64,000 nt of DNA, taken from the NCBI RefSeq assembly GCF_000234665.1, contig NC_018335.1, forward strand, positions 310,001 through 374,000, read 5' to 3'. The position numbers and the translations under genes were made by a program. Origin of the DNA: Leishmania mexicana MHOM/GT/2001/U1103 (taxonomy: Eukaryota > Euglenozoa > Kinetoplastea > Trypanosomatida > Trypanosomatidae). Numbering within the stretch: the stretch's first letter is position 1; every line of letters starts with the position of its first letter. The notes beneath the pieces were generated by a model. The model worked only from the letters and a program-made list of their open reading frames with translations. It made no database searches and was not told where the DNA came from. Positions 41,810 to 53,600 of this stretch are shown here, in pieces.

Positions 41810-42818
41810 CGTGACCGGCCACACGCTGCGGAACGGTGATGTTTCTGGCGGCCGCACTACATCGCTACTCGACTGGGGCTGCACAGCAATGCTTGCTGCA
41901 GTGGCACGGGTATTCTCTTGAGGCTGCCAGAGCGTGCAGCTTGCCCGTCAAAGGCTTTGTTTTATAGCCTAACTGCCTCGACTCGCCTCACCCACCACCC
42001 GCTCCCCCGTCGCAACGGCGTCTGCAGCCGCTTGGACGAGAGCGTCCACTTAGATGCGTGTGGATTTGGTTGTGTTTGTCTCGTGTCGTTCGGTCCCCCC
42101 TCCTCTATCGTTTCACGCGTTAGCCCCACATGCTGCACGAACCTTCACCCACGTGCGTGCGTGTGTGTGCGTGTGTGACGGCGGGATGGGGACACGGTGT
42201 GTTTTGTGTCGTTTCGTTGTGCCTCTGTGTACGCGCTCTGCATCCATCCTGCCAAGACGTGTCATCTCCCCTTTGGCGCATGGTAGGCGGAGGGAGTACG
42301 AGCGAAGAGTAGAGCGGCAAAGAAGGAGGTCAGCACGTTGCGTCATTTCGCTCACGTTTGAGTTGGCCGAACGCTACACCTGCATGGAAGGACAGCCCCC
42401 CCCCCCTTCCCTTTTCTTTGCTTCCCCCCTCCCCCGCGCTGCCCCTCTCCTTGTCCTCCGAGAAGCTACCTTTACACCCCTCCTTCCCTCCCGCTACGTT
42501 ATCTTCCGCCGCTTTTTTTCCACCGGCGTTTCCCTTCGGCACACACGACATCCAAGCTTACGCCTAGACGTTCACGTATTCGTTAACACCAGCTACGCGC
42601 ACTTTGTATCCTGTAAGCTTCCCCCACTCTAGCCATTGAATCCACCGATCAACAAACAACGAAAAACGTACTACAGAGCCGATTCGTCGTACGAGTACAC
42701 AGCCGAAAAAAAACTTCCCGCCCACACGCCAACCAGGAAAAAGAGCTCAACCCTGTTTGTTGCAGGGGGCCTGCTGAACACTCCCACACTCGCACGTAAA
42801 CGTACAGGCTTTTAATCC
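41810..42818. other. Intergenic spacer
   Basis: UTR-like spacer with C-runs (~42399-42407) and T/C tracts; no gene is seen. TTGTTGCAG at 42757-42765 is a possible acceptor for the Tudor-SN gene. Confidence 0.55.
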
Positions 42819-45623
42819 ATGTCCTACGTCGTGTACGCGGTGGAGAGTGCGGATCGCATGATCCTGATGGGTCCGATGGTGGCGGACCAGCCAACCTTCA
42901 AGACCGTCATGCTTAGCTACATTCAGGCGCCGAAGCTAGCACGCCGCACGGCCTCTGGTGACTTCACGCCGGAGGAGCCGTACGCCTACGAGGCGGCCGA
43001 GCTTATCCGCTCCACTTTCATTGGCAAGCAGGTGCGGTTCGTCGAGGACTACTACATAGAGGCATTGCAGCGAAGCGCCGGTCGTATCATGGGCTCTAAC
43101 CACCAGGAAGCAACGGGCATGTTGCTCAAGGAAGGCTTGGCCACGCTGCCCGACCGTATGCCGCCGCGTATAGAGAAGGAACTGTACGAGATCTATTCGC
43201 AGATGTCCGCTTCAGCGCGTGCGGCCCGCAAAGGTCTTTTTAGCGGCGATGGTGCGAAGCACGTGCGCCACATGAGATCGTACGCTCCCGAGGAGCTCGC
43301 GGAGAAAATCGAGGGCATCAAAGGCCAGCAGCTTTTGTCTCGCGTCGAGAAAGTGGTGTCGTCGACGCTGCTCATCATCTCCGTCAAGGAGCTGGGCGAC
43401 ACGCAGTTCACCGCCCATCTGACCGGTGTCACCGCGAAGGATAACGGCGACGAGTCCATCAACGCCGAAGCCAAGTTCTTCGTTGAGCGTCTGCTGCAGA
43501 ACCGCAATGTGAATGTGCGGTACGACGGCCTCGACGGGTTCAACAACGTTATGATTTCCATCATGTCCTCCAAGGGCTCTTTCCAGGAAGAGCTCCTGTC
43601 CAAGGGCTATGCCAAGGTTCAGAACGTGACGTTGCCGCTGTCCACCCGCATCGACGAGCTTTTCTCTGCCGAGGCTTCCGCCAAGAAGAAGCGCGTCGGA
43701 TGCTGGAAAAACTACGTGGAGCCAGTTGTGGTCGCTCCGACCGAAGCTGCGGAGGGCGACAACGGTGTCTCTACCCCTGCTGCTGACGGTGAGGAGACCC
43801 CGGCAGACGTCAAGGCCCCTGCGGCACCCAAAGTGGCCGGTCTTCCGACCACGCTGCCGGACGGCACCCCCGGCCCCGTATACACGGGGCCGATCGAGTT
43901 TGTTGGGACGCTGGTGCAGGTGGTGCACGGCGACACTGTCGTTGTCCGCGACGACGCCTCCGGTCACCTCCTCCGTGTCTCTCTGGCTGGCGTGCGCAGC
44001 AGCAAAAACATTGACCGCGACCAGGACGGGAACTCGCCCGAGACGCGCGTTACGTACCGCGACTACTCGTGGGAGGCCAAGGAATTCCTGCGAAGCCGGT
44101 ACATTGGAGCCAAGGTGGTGGTGTTCGTCGAGTACGCGCGTGTGATGCCGGGGACGAAGGAGATCCGCCCCGCTGCAACGGTGGAGATGAAGCACACGGG
44201 TATCAATATTGGTGTGGCGCTGCTGGAGGCCGGCTACGCAACCTTCTTCCTTGGTCGCAACGACAAGAACTCCAAGGCGAGCGAGCTGGCCGCCGCCGAG
44301 GAGGGCGCGAAGGAGGAGAAGAAAGGCATCCACCGCGACACCCCTGCGCCGCCGATGAAGGTAGTTGAGCTGAACCATCTCGGCGAGACGCGCAGCCGCT
44401 ACTACCTCAGCTTCCTCCAGCGCGGTATGCAGGGCAACAGGCCGCCGCCGCTTAAGGGCGTGGTGGATCTCGTACTCGGCCCCAGCTCGCTGCGTGTGTA
44501 CATTCCGAAGGAGAACTTTCAGATCCCGGTCAAGGTCGCCGGCATTGTGACGCCGTCCGCCGCTTTAAACCCGAACGAGAAGGCTGATCCGTTTGCGCAG
44601 GAGGCGAAGGACGTCGCGATTGACCTCGTGCAGCAGCGCAATGTCACCGTCCAGGTCTTCACCTCCGACCGTGCAGGCAACTTTATCTCGTCTGTCACCC
44701 TGGAGGATGGCACAAACATCTCCGTCTCGCTGGTCGCCGAGGGCTTCGCGACGGTGGCGAACGCGGACCGCTTGCCTTTTGCGCAGCAGCTCGTAGAAGC
44801 GGAGGGCGCCGCGCGTGAGGCGAAGAAGCACATTTGGTCCGCCACGGGCGCCATCCCGAAGCGTGCGGTGAAGATGGAGCAGGAGCGCGCCGCCTCCAAC
44901 CCGAAGGCGCTGGCCCGCGTTGTCGACGAGACGTCCAAGTTCGCACCGTACATGATCACCGAGATCGCCGAAGACGGGCTGTCGGTGTACTTGCAGAACT
45001 TCGACGCGGAGCAGGACAGCAAGAAGGGCCACATCCAGGATCTCATCAACCGCACTGTCGCCAGCGCTGGACACACCCCCAAGAAGGGCGAAAACGTTAT
45101 CTCCCAGTACAGCGGTGACAAGACGTGGTGTCGTGCCACAGTGCTCAAAGCCCCACGCGACGACAAGGCGGAGGTGAAGTTCATTGACTTTGGCAACACC
45201 GAAACCGTGCCCGTGAAGAACATCCGCGCCGTGCCGCGGGGCCCCGAGTACGCGTTGGTGCGCGACACGCCGGCGTTTGCGAAGCTGGCCCACCTTGCCT
45301 ACCTCAAGCCCGGTGATCCGAATGAAATGTTCGCTGGTGCCACCTACGCGGCCGTGGAGGAGTACTCTGACGGTGAGGTTCTGGCGAAGGGCGTGTATCG
45401 CGACGGCCTTGGCAACGTGTATTACACCGTTACGACCAACGAGAATGTGCCCTCGCTGAGTGAGACGCTGCTGCAGCGTGGCTTGGCCCTGCTGGACCGC
45501 CGGACCTCTGCGGTGGACCCTACGGATTATCACCGCCACGAAGCTGCACAGGAGATCGCACGTAAAGGGCACAAGAACCTTTGGCAGTACGGCGATATTG
45601 ATGAGGGGGACGCCGACTACTAG
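42819..45623 (+). CDS. SND1: Tudor staphylococcal nuclease (Tudor-SN/SND1/p100)
   Basis: A 934-aa protein with the SN-SN-SN-SN-Tudor-SN arrangement. The four SNase-like folds start near 1 (YVVYAVESADRMIL), 170 (RVEKVVSSTLLIIS), 356 (GTLVQVVHGDTVVV, the most canonical) and 541 (VVDLVLGPSSLRVYI). The Tudor domain is at ~755-810 (GDKTWCRATVL, VKFIDFGNTETV), with aromatic residues usable for methyl-arginine binding, followed by a partial SNase fold to the end. SN repeats show ALLEAGYAT or LVAEGFATV segments. Tudor-SN acts in RNA metabolism, RNA decay and stress granules, and is mostly cytoplasmic. An Ala/Pro-rich linker sits at ~305-350. Length agrees with the family (~880-910). Strong G/C third-position bias suggests high expression. 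Confidence 0.95.
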   Translation: MSYVVYAVESADRMILMGPMVADQPTFKTVMLSYIQAPKLARRTASGDFTPEEPYAYEAAELIRSTFIGKQVRFVEDYYIEALQRSAGRIMGSNHQEATGMLLKEGLATLPDRMPPRIEKELYEIYSQMSASARAARKGLFSGDGAKHVRHMRSYAPEELAEKIEGIKGQQLLSRVEKVVSSTLLIISVKELGDTQFTAHLTGVTAKDNGDESINAEAKFFVERLLQNRNVNVRYDGLDGFNNVMISIMSSKGSFQEELLSKGYAKVQNVTLPLSTRIDELFSAEASAKKKRVGCWKNYVEPVVVAPTEAAEGDNGVSTPAADGEETPADVKAPAAPKVAGLPTTLPDGTPGPVYTGPIEFVGTLVQVVHGDTVVVRDDASGHLLRVSLAGVRSSKNIDRDQDGNSPETRVTYRDYSWEAKEFLRSRYIGAKVVVFVEYARVMPGTKEIRPAATVEMKHTGINIGVALLEAGYATFFLGRNDKNSKASELAAAEEGAKEEKKGIHRDTPAPPMKVVELNHLGETRSRYYLSFLQRGMQGNRPPPLKGVVDLVLGPSSLRVYIPKENFQIPVKVAGIVTPSAALNPNEKADPFAQEAKDVAIDLVQQRNVTVQVFTSDRAGNFISSVTLEDGTNISVSLVAEGFATVANADRLPFAQQLVEAEGAAREAKKHIWSATGAIPKRAVKMEQERAASNPKALARVVDETSKFAPYMITEIAEDGLSVYLQNFDAEQDSKKGHIQDLINRTVASAGHTPKKGENVISQYSGDKTWCRATVLKAPRDDKAEVKFIDFGNTETVPVKNIRAVPRGPEYALVRDTPAFAKLAHLAYLKPGDPNEMFAGATYAAVEEYSDGEVLAKGVYRDGLGNVYYTVTTNENVPSLSETLLQRGLALLDRRTSAVDPTDYHRHEAAQEIARKGHKNLWQYGDIDEGDADY

Positions 45624-48600
45624 AGAGGTGCAGTGCACGCACGCACGCACACACACGCACAAAGTGTCACAGAGACGCCCGTCCTCGCTGGGACTTTTTT
45701 CTTCTGTGTGTGTGTGTTTCTGGCTTCAGGGAGTGATTGTCAAGTGCTGCCCGAACGTCTTTGGCTGAGATCGGCAAGGAATGTAAAACTTTCGTCTGTG
45801 CTTCTTACGGCGATGGTGTCTACATGCGTGCGTGGCGAAACCGCCGTGGCCCTCTTCCCTTCGCCGCGCCAGTCCTCTCTTTCTCTTCCCCTCTCATATG
45901 TGCGTTTGTCCTCTACTGTCTGTGTCTATATATATGTGTGTGTATGTGTGCATTGGACAGAGGGAGGTCTGTGGATGCGGTCTCTGTATTTTTTTTGGTG
46001 CGTTTTCATTTTCCTCATGGGCGTTTCTTCTGTTTTAGGTTTCTCTCTGTTTCGATGGATGCTCCCCTACCACCCTTCTTGTTTCCCCAGTGTTTGCTCG
46101 TTGCCATTTTTGTGTATGCTGTCGTCTCTCTCCCTCACAGTGTCTCTGAAGAGGGATGCGGGTGTGGCTGCGCAGCAGGATTCACTGTCATGTGTCGCAT
46201 CTCACCTGTCCTCCTGCGCGTTCTTACCACTTCACCCTGTCTCCCTGCTGTCTCCATCACCTGTGTTTGCGTGCCTGTGTGTTTCCGCTCGCGCCGTCTA
46301 CCGCATGAGTGTGGGTTCAATGCCGGAAAGTGTACTCGCACGTGGGTTGTGTGGCTGTAGCCGCCTTGCTTCCCAACTTGGTCGGTTTCACTTCCCTCTT
46401 TCCCTTCCGCGTTGCTTTTTCTGTCACTGGCGCTTTTCTCTCCTGTGTGCATACGTCCGTGCTGTTTGGCGTCAACATCTGGCGATGTGTTGGCAACGTG
46501 AATAATAAATGTGTCCTTCGTCTCTCCCTGCCATGAGCCCTAGGAGAGGCGATACGTGCAGCGGGGCAGCGAGGTACGTCACCTCTCCCTCGATCTCTCC
46601 AATCTTCTTTCTCTCTCGGCTGGGTGATAGACAAAGTGGAGATTCCATGTGCTGGCGTCCGAAAGATGTGCGTGTACCGTTTCGATTCACGACTTGTGTC
46701 ACCTCAACCGACACGTGCCACCTGTGGTTGTGGTGATACGTGTATATCGAGGATATGCTCTGCTTTCTTTATTGTGATCTGAAAGGGAGGAGGTTACCTC
46801 CTCCACCCTTCTCCCTGCACATCATCTATGCACTTGCTTGCGTGGGCCTCTGCAATCCGCGCATGGGCTGGCGGGCGGGAGGGTGTGCTCACTGCCGTTT
46901 TGTGCGAATGGGACAACAACGCAAACAGACGCCAAAACGAGGGTGGAACGAGCGAACTGTGCAGTGACTTCTGTTATAGCACATTGATGCCGAAACGCGT
47001 AATGGAGGGCGTCACGCGTTCCTGCCAACCGCGTCTCACTGCGTTGCCGCTGTATTCTCTCACTCTGGTCGGCCTTCTCGAAGGCGAGAAGTCCTCTCCC
47101 CTCTTTGCTTCATGTGGTGGACGCGGTAGCTATGCCGGTGTGCTTTGTGAGGTGCAAGTTCGAGGGGGCGCTTGTGTGTGTGCGCGCCGTAGACACGCCT
47201 CAGACTCTGCTGCATAGTCAAGGTATCCACTATTTCTGCCGTGTCTTCATCCTATCACAACAACGAACTTATGGTCTACGCTCTCTGGGTGTGTGCGTGT
47301 GATGTATCCGCTAATGTGGTGTTGCTTCCTTTTTATCTTTTATTCTCCCTCTCTCGCGCCTCTTTCTCCTCTTGCCTTCCCGCTACTCGCATCACCTTTG
47401 GCCCTTGTCGCTAACGCACCCCCACGGTTGCTGTTTTTTTCCGGGGGGTCGTTCACGAAGGATATCAGCTTCCCCCTTCGTCCTTCGACTCCCTTGCTCA
47501 GTGCCACCGCCTTGGAGCTTCGTTGACGCGCAGAGAGAAAGGCTCGCGAGAGAACAAAGAAGAACCGTATCAAGGAACATCGAACATAGCACCGCGCTTG
47601 GCGTCGGCGCACATCGTCCTTGAATCATTGACTCGAAGGCACACGCACACCGATTCATATATATATATATATATATAGTCCCCTTCCTGCCATCGCCAAT
47701 TCGGGCATCCGCGCAGAACTTGTGTACTGCAGCGTTACAGCAGGAAACGAACCACAAGCGGCGGAGGAGGACATAAAAGAATACGATCAGGGAAGTTAAC
47801 CAGTGAGCATACGTATCCAGGTGTAGTAGGTTGATAACGACTGCTCGCGTCCGCTTGTGTCGTTCATTCACCTCTCCTGTCCCACTTCCTCACTCGCTCT
47901 CTCCTCCCTCTTCTTCTCTTTCTTTTTTTTTACGTCCTATTCTCCTGTACGCTGATCCTTCCCTCCCCCTTCCCCCGCCATCCACATCTCGATTTCTCTC
48001 TGTGTGTGTATGTGTCCTTGTTGTCTTCGAGCCTGCGCTGGTTTTACTGCTTCTGTCTTTTATCTATCTTGGTAGCGGTACCTTCTATAAATTACGTTTT
48101 TCATCAAGCGTGGGTCGCCTCCGTCGTTGCCATTTTTCGTTTTCCCCACCTTTTTTTTTGTTTGTGTATTGTGTCGTGCGGTCGGTGGTGGCGCTTTTTT
48201 TCGTGACAAGCGCTTTTGTGTTTTTTTTATTTTCTGTTATTATTATTATTACGACTGTTATTGTGTTCCTCCGACGTCCTTGATCGGTGCAAGGGACAAG
48301 CCCCCCCCCCCGCCCCGCCCCACCACCCTCTTCACACACACTCACCCACAAAGAAGGGCCGCTTCTCCCCCGATAACCGCGTTTCGTTGTTGTTGTTTTT
48401 CCCCGCCCCTCTTTCACTCTCTCCCTCTGTGCGCGTGTGTACAAACCTGCTCTCTCACCCCCTTTTTCGTGTGTGTGTGTTTTCATTCCCAGTGTTCGTC
48501 TATTTCTGTGTTGTGGTCGCGCTCGTAGTACTGTTACTTGCCTTTACACGTGTGGAGTTCTTGTTCCGCTCGCCTAGGTGATTGCTGTGTACGCATTTGG

Positions 48601-48850
48601 TGCGCAGACTTGGCATCGAGTATACGCAAACAGAAAGAGTTGTGCACTGAGCTTTCCACCCAACTTCTCTGTTTGGCCTGTATTCTCTTTCTCGCCACGC
48701 TTCTCTGCGCACCAAGCAGGGCAGTCAAGACCCCCTGCCTTCCCCACTCCGCATACGCACAGGAGTGCTATCACTTCTCAACGGAAGAAGAATTAAAAGG
48801 CGCCCTCCTAAGTGGCATCATCATCATCACACACACACAGAAAAAAAACT
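45624..48850. other. Long intergenic spacer (3.2 kb)
   Basis: No gene is seen over 3.2 kb. It is T/C-rich with GT repeats, a TA tract at 47657-47679, a C-run at ~48301-48311 and a TTATTATTATTATT stretch at ~48237-48251. Open frames on both strands follow base bias only. The right end has pyrimidine tracts and CA repeats immediately before the E2 gene. Confidence 0.55.
47657..47679. repeat. (TA)n microsatellite
   Basis: About eleven AT units, the longest TA tract in the window, in the spacer before the E2 gene. Confidence 0.9.
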
Positions 48851-49666
48851 ATGTCGGCTCTTCCGCACATTCAGAAGGAGTTCCGCAACCTCACGAAAGA
48901 CCCGCCGGCGGGTTTCCGGGTGGAGCTGAAGGACAACAGCTTCTTCACTTGGATTGTGTGGTTCACTGGCCCGGAGGGAACCCCGTACGCCGGCGGCCAG
49001 TACAAAGCGTCGCTGACGTTCCCGAAGGAGTTTCCGATGGAGCCGCCCACCTTCCGGGTCATCTCGTCCTTTTGGCACCCGAACGTGTACGCTGATGGAC
49101 GAGTGTGCATTTCCATTCTGCATCCCCCAGGCGTGGACGAGATGAACTCGGAGGAAACGGCGATGATGCGCTGGACCCCAGTGCAGACCATCCGCTCCGT
49201 CCTGCTATCCATCGTCTCCCTTTGGAGCGACCCCGATCCGTCCGACGCCGGCGCTCCGGCGAACGTGGATGCCCTGGTGCAGTACCGCAACAAGCGTGCT
49301 GAGTTTGACGCAAAGTGCCGGAGCCTAGCAGAGAAGTCGCTCGCGGAGCTCCCCGAGGACTTTGAGCCGCCGAGCATGGAAGAGAAGGTGGAGGTGACCA
49401 AGGCACCGGGTGACACCTTCGACTATATGCTCTCCGAGAACGAACTTGAGGACGAGGACGACTTCGACGACTTCAGCACCCCTGCTCCTGCCACGTCCGC
49501 TAGCGCCGGGGTAGCCGCGTCGAGCGATCCGGCAAAGAAGTACGCGGAGGAGCTGATGCAGCTCCGCGCGATGGGAGTGGGTGAGGGCAAACCTGACGCT
49601 GACCTGCTGAATCTGCTAATCAAGCATCGTGGCGAGCTGGCCAGCGTCATCGGGGACTTATCATGA
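48851..49666 (+). CDS. Cdc34/UBE2R-like ubiquitin-conjugating enzyme with C-terminal UBA
   Basis: A 271-aa E2. The UBC fold covers ~1-165. HPN is at 76-78 and the active-site cysteine is Cys86 in GRVCISIL, with normal spacing. After it comes the acidic-loop insertion (HPPGVDEMNSEETAMMRW) typical of UBE2R/UBE2G E2s that make Lys48 chains, then TPVQTIRSVLLSIVSL and PANVDA. A very acidic linker (ENELEDEDDFDDF, ~196-208) recalls the Cdc34 tail that docks on cullin-RING ligases. The last ~40 residues (231-271: YAEELMQLRAMGV... to GELASVIGDLS) look like a UBA ubiquitin-binding domain. That is not part of animal Cdc34, so this is a composite E2. Start: ATG at 48851, giving MSALPHIQKEF, the normal E2 helix 1. 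Confidence 0.92.
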   Translation: MSALPHIQKEFRNLTKDPPAGFRVELKDNSFFTWIVWFTGPEGTPYAGGQYKASLTFPKEFPMEPPTFRVISSFWHPNVYADGRVCISILHPPGVDEMNSEETAMMRWTPVQTIRSVLLSIVSLWSDPDPSDAGAPANVDALVQYRNKRAEFDAKCRSLAEKSLAELPEDFEPPSMEEKVEVTKAPGDTFDYMLSENELEDEDDFDDFSTPAPATSASAGVAASSDPAKKYAEELMQLRAMGVGEGKPDADLLNLLIKHRGELASVIGDLS

Positions 49667-50699
49667 TTGTGTGTCGACGTCACGGCCAGACCTCGGTAGC
49701 AGCCAAAACAGCGCGACGTACGAGCGTGTTTTTGACTGCGTTATCTTTTCCGTCTCCTCTTCCGGTGCTCTTGTGTGAGGCGTGCAACAGATGCTCTTTC
49801 TTTCTCTAGTGCGTTTTATGTGTATGCTTGCCCGTATTTGAGATGTATGTGCATGTGCTGGTGTAACTATGTGCTTCCCCGCCTCTCTTCTCTTTCTCGA
49901 CCTTTCGGCGCAGGTGTGGCCAGGCGGTCCTTGCCTCTCGGCGCTGCTAGGGTTGACATCAAGGGCACGACGAGCAAGGGGACACAGAAGGAAACCCTGG
50001 AGCGACGACCGCCAAAACCGCGAGCCACCCTCTTGCCGTGTGTTGCTTGATAACAAACGGCAGCCGAGTTGGTCGAGACACATGTGTTGTAGCTCTGTGT
50101 CGGTTGTGTGCATGTGACGCGTGGGGCAGAGAGCGAGAAATAAAAAGCGAAATGCTTTTTTTTTAGCTTCCTATGGCACCCCCTTCTCTCGTGCGGTGTG
50201 CTCATTCTTCAGCGTCACGGCGGGAATCTGCTTCGAACGCGCGCATGCGCGCACAATGCCTCTTTTCAGTCAAGTCGTTCCGACTTTTTCGATTCTTTGC
50301 TGGATTCCGAGTTTTGCATGGCTTGATTCACGCGCGCTGCCAATGCGCGCTCTGCGTTTTGGCTTGTGCTTTACGGATGTACTTTGTCCCTCGACACCGC
50401 TCCTTACCATTCTCACGTTGCTTCCCTTTCATGCGTTGTTTGGCACTTGGTGCGCCCGCCACCTCCCGCCACACGCTCAACCTCTCTTTCATTGATTCCT
50501 GGCGGACGGCGGCTTGCAGAGAGGTGAGGACGGAGGAACAGACGCACCGGCATTCTTTCAGAGCATCAAAAAGGTACCTTTATACTTTTCCTTCCTTAGC
50601 GTTCCGCTGCGCACTAGAATCCATCACCACCACCCCTGCGCCCTGCCATTTTCTGCGCACAGGTATCCATTCTAACTTGTTTCGGATCTCTCCGCTCGG
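49667..50699. other. Intergenic spacer
   Basis: UTR-like spacer of about 1 kb; no gene is seen. An A-rich/T-run segment at 50140-50164 follows a purine-rich part. The last part holds the predicted acceptor of the next gene. Confidence 0.55.
50576..50599 (+). promoter_or_regulatory. Predicted SL trans-splice acceptor, calpain-like gene
   Basis: T/C-rich run ending in CCTTAG (50594-50599), about 100 bases before the ATG at 50700. Confidence 0.5.
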
Positions 50700-53600
50700 A
50701 TGCCCTCGAAGGCGTCCTCGGTGCCTTCCCGCACCGCCTTTCCTGTGGCGTGTTCATCGTTTGTGAACAGCCGCTTCTGCAGCCTGCCCCTTTGGGATGA
50801 TGCTCAGGTGGCCCAGGAAAACTGGGGCGGCCCGCTGGCGGTGCCCGTACCCAGCGGCGGCGGCGACGGAGGTAAGGAAGCAAAACAATCCTTGAGTAGG
50901 CCAAAGCCTCTCACTGGTGGCAGGAACGTGTCAACCTGCGCGGCAGAGATGCACTTTGAGGACGAGGCAACGCGTCACAGCGTCGAGGTTTTTATCGCAT
51001 CGCTTCGCCCGCCGCTACAGTCGGACCCGGCGGCCGGGGAGGTGTGCGACAGGTCCTCGCCCGACGAGGTGACCTGGCTTCGACCGGCGGAGGTGTTCTC
51101 CCCTTTCCGCCCTGTAGTGCACCGCAACGTTACACCGTTCGTTAACCCGTACGCAACGGCGGAGGGTTTGGTGCCGGTCGATGCCAAGGCAGAGGAGGCA
51201 CGGTGCCAGGAGCTGTTGTCTGCTGCCGCTTGCAACGCCAACAGCAGCACGGGACACCGAAAGAGCGCCGGCCTCGCGCGGCAGAGCGATGTAGCGACTC
51301 CTGAGCAGCAGGCGTTTCATCTGCTGTACCCCGAGACCATCAGCGTACTGGACACGTTCTCGCATGAGGAGAGGGAGCTTTGGTCGAACTGCACGCCTAC
51401 AGAGTCTGTGAGGCGATATCGAGCGCTGCCTACGCTAATGCAGCCCTACGATGGTGCGCTGATTGCTGGCTGCGCCGAAACGCCGGCGCAGGCGTGCGAG
51501 TCCCGCTACAGCACCAGTCTGCGTCACAAGCTCAAGCAAGCCGAACAGCTGGCTGCCCTAACAAAGGCGCCGCCGTTCCTGATGAGTGCGTTTAACAGCG
51601 CTCTGCTGGCGGTGGAGCAGGCGCAGCGGTACGTGCCGGAGGGGTGGTACCTGTGGGAACTTGTATACCCGCATGCCCCCGGCACGTGCCACCCAGTGTA
51701 CAACCCATTTGGCAAGTACGCCGTGAAGCTGTTCGTCGACGGCGCCTACCGCAAGGTGCTTGTGGATGACTGCCTGCCAGTGGACGTGCTTGGTCGTCCG
51801 CTGCTCAGCACTACAAGCCGGAAGGAGCTCTGGCCATGCCTTATCGCGAAGGCTGTGTTGAAGGCGCTCGGCGCCGTCAGCGGAGTGCAGGCCTTGACAT
51901 CTTCACCGGAGCTGATTGTGGCAACGCTGTTGGGCAACTGGGTGCCGCAGTACCTTTCCCCGAGACACAACACCGTCTCTGCGACCGCGCTGCTTCTCCT
52001 GTACCAGCGTCAGCTGACACAGCTGGAGAGCCTGGCAGAGCCGTTTGTAAAAGAGTCGATCGAATGCGCATCGAGGCATGGCGGGGCCGACGGAACCGGC
52101 GATGTTACGGGAAAAGATGGGAGGAACAGTATGCGTGGCCAGCGAGTGTCGGTGGCCGCTGCGCCGCAGAAGCGCACCCCACCAACCGGCGCTGGCAAAC
52201 CTTCGGTGAGGCAGCGCCAGAGCAGCCGTTCAAGTCGAGTCTCTGGCGATGACAAGGAAGAGGAGGGCACACTGAAGCCGCTGAGGGCTACGGAGTATTG
52301 CGAGCCGGTCATTGATGAGCCCCTGCCTGAGCAGCCCATTTACGTCTGCAGTTTGCACGCCCCGCCCGCTGATGCGCTGATGTCGGAAGCTGGACGTACA
52401 GCCCGCGGCGGATACGGCTCCGGACCGCAGCTATATACGATTCACGCGATGAGGCCCTTTCGCAACACGGTGGCGCTGCTGCTGCACACCACTCCCCGCA
52501 CGTGCCTCTCCGAGGGAATTTTTGAGGAGGATAAGGACGCAGACGACGTGAGCGCACTGCATGACTGGAGCAGTCGCACTGCAAAACGCGGTGTGCATGC
52601 AGCCAGCGCAGTGAAACCGCCACGTGGTCTCGACGATCTAGCAACGGTCGACGTCGTCGGCGCCCAAGGGGACCCGACTCCCATCACGGACATGGTCGTC
52701 ATGGACCATGACAGAGCGGCCTCCGTGACTTCCTGCTGGCTGACGCTGGAGGAATTCATGTCATGCATGGACACGATCATTGTCTGGCGCAAGCTGTCCG
52801 GGCGGTATACCAACGCTGTCTCCGTCAGCGGAGAGTCTCTCTTGCGTTACCAAGGTCATGTCACTGCGGCTGGGGACAATGGGCCCAGTGAGTCCTCGTC
52901 ATCAGCGGCATCGCGCAAGAAGTCGCCGCCCGCGCGCTGCGCGGAAACATCGACGACGGCCGCCGCGGCATCCGGTGTCACCACACAGCCCCCTGCTCCA
53001 TCGCGGCCGTCGAGTATGTGGTGGAAGCTGACAGCCGAGAAGGCAGTGGAGGCGGTTGCCATCGTGTCGTGCCCGGCGCTGACGGAGGCCGACGGTTGCG
53101 GCACCCTCGCCGAAAAGGTGCCGCTGACGATGGCACCATTGTCTCACTCGTGGCTGTCGGTAGGGCTGCCTGACAAGGTTGCTAGCGGTGGGGAGTCACT
53201 CGAGTCCGCGGAGGCGCAGCTGCAGCGACGGGTGCACTTTCACAACGTCCAGTGGGATCGTGCAGAGCCGCTGAACCACATCGGATCCCTCACCTACGCG
53301 AACGGCGTGCTGTGCTCGACGGTACTGTACTTTCGCCCTGGGGTGCATCTGATCCGCGTCGATCTACACCACGTGCAGGCCGCTGATAAAATTTCCTTTC
53401 TCTCTGACGCTGAAATGGACGTGCAGCTGGACTTGTCGCACGACGCCAACCGCGACGGATTTGCGTGTGTGACAGACGCCGGCGTATACCCGGCAGTGCA
53501 GTCGTGCGACACGGAGAATGTGTGGCTGAAGCGCGTCTTTTCCCTCGCCGCCCCGACGTGTGTGACGCTGCAACTTTCGACGCTGGACTCCACCGAGGAT

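Noticed and set aside
43212..45662. Long minus-strand frames across Tudor-SN
   Set aside because: These are mirror frames of a high-GC, third-position-biased gene; Tudor-SN on the + strand has full domain support.
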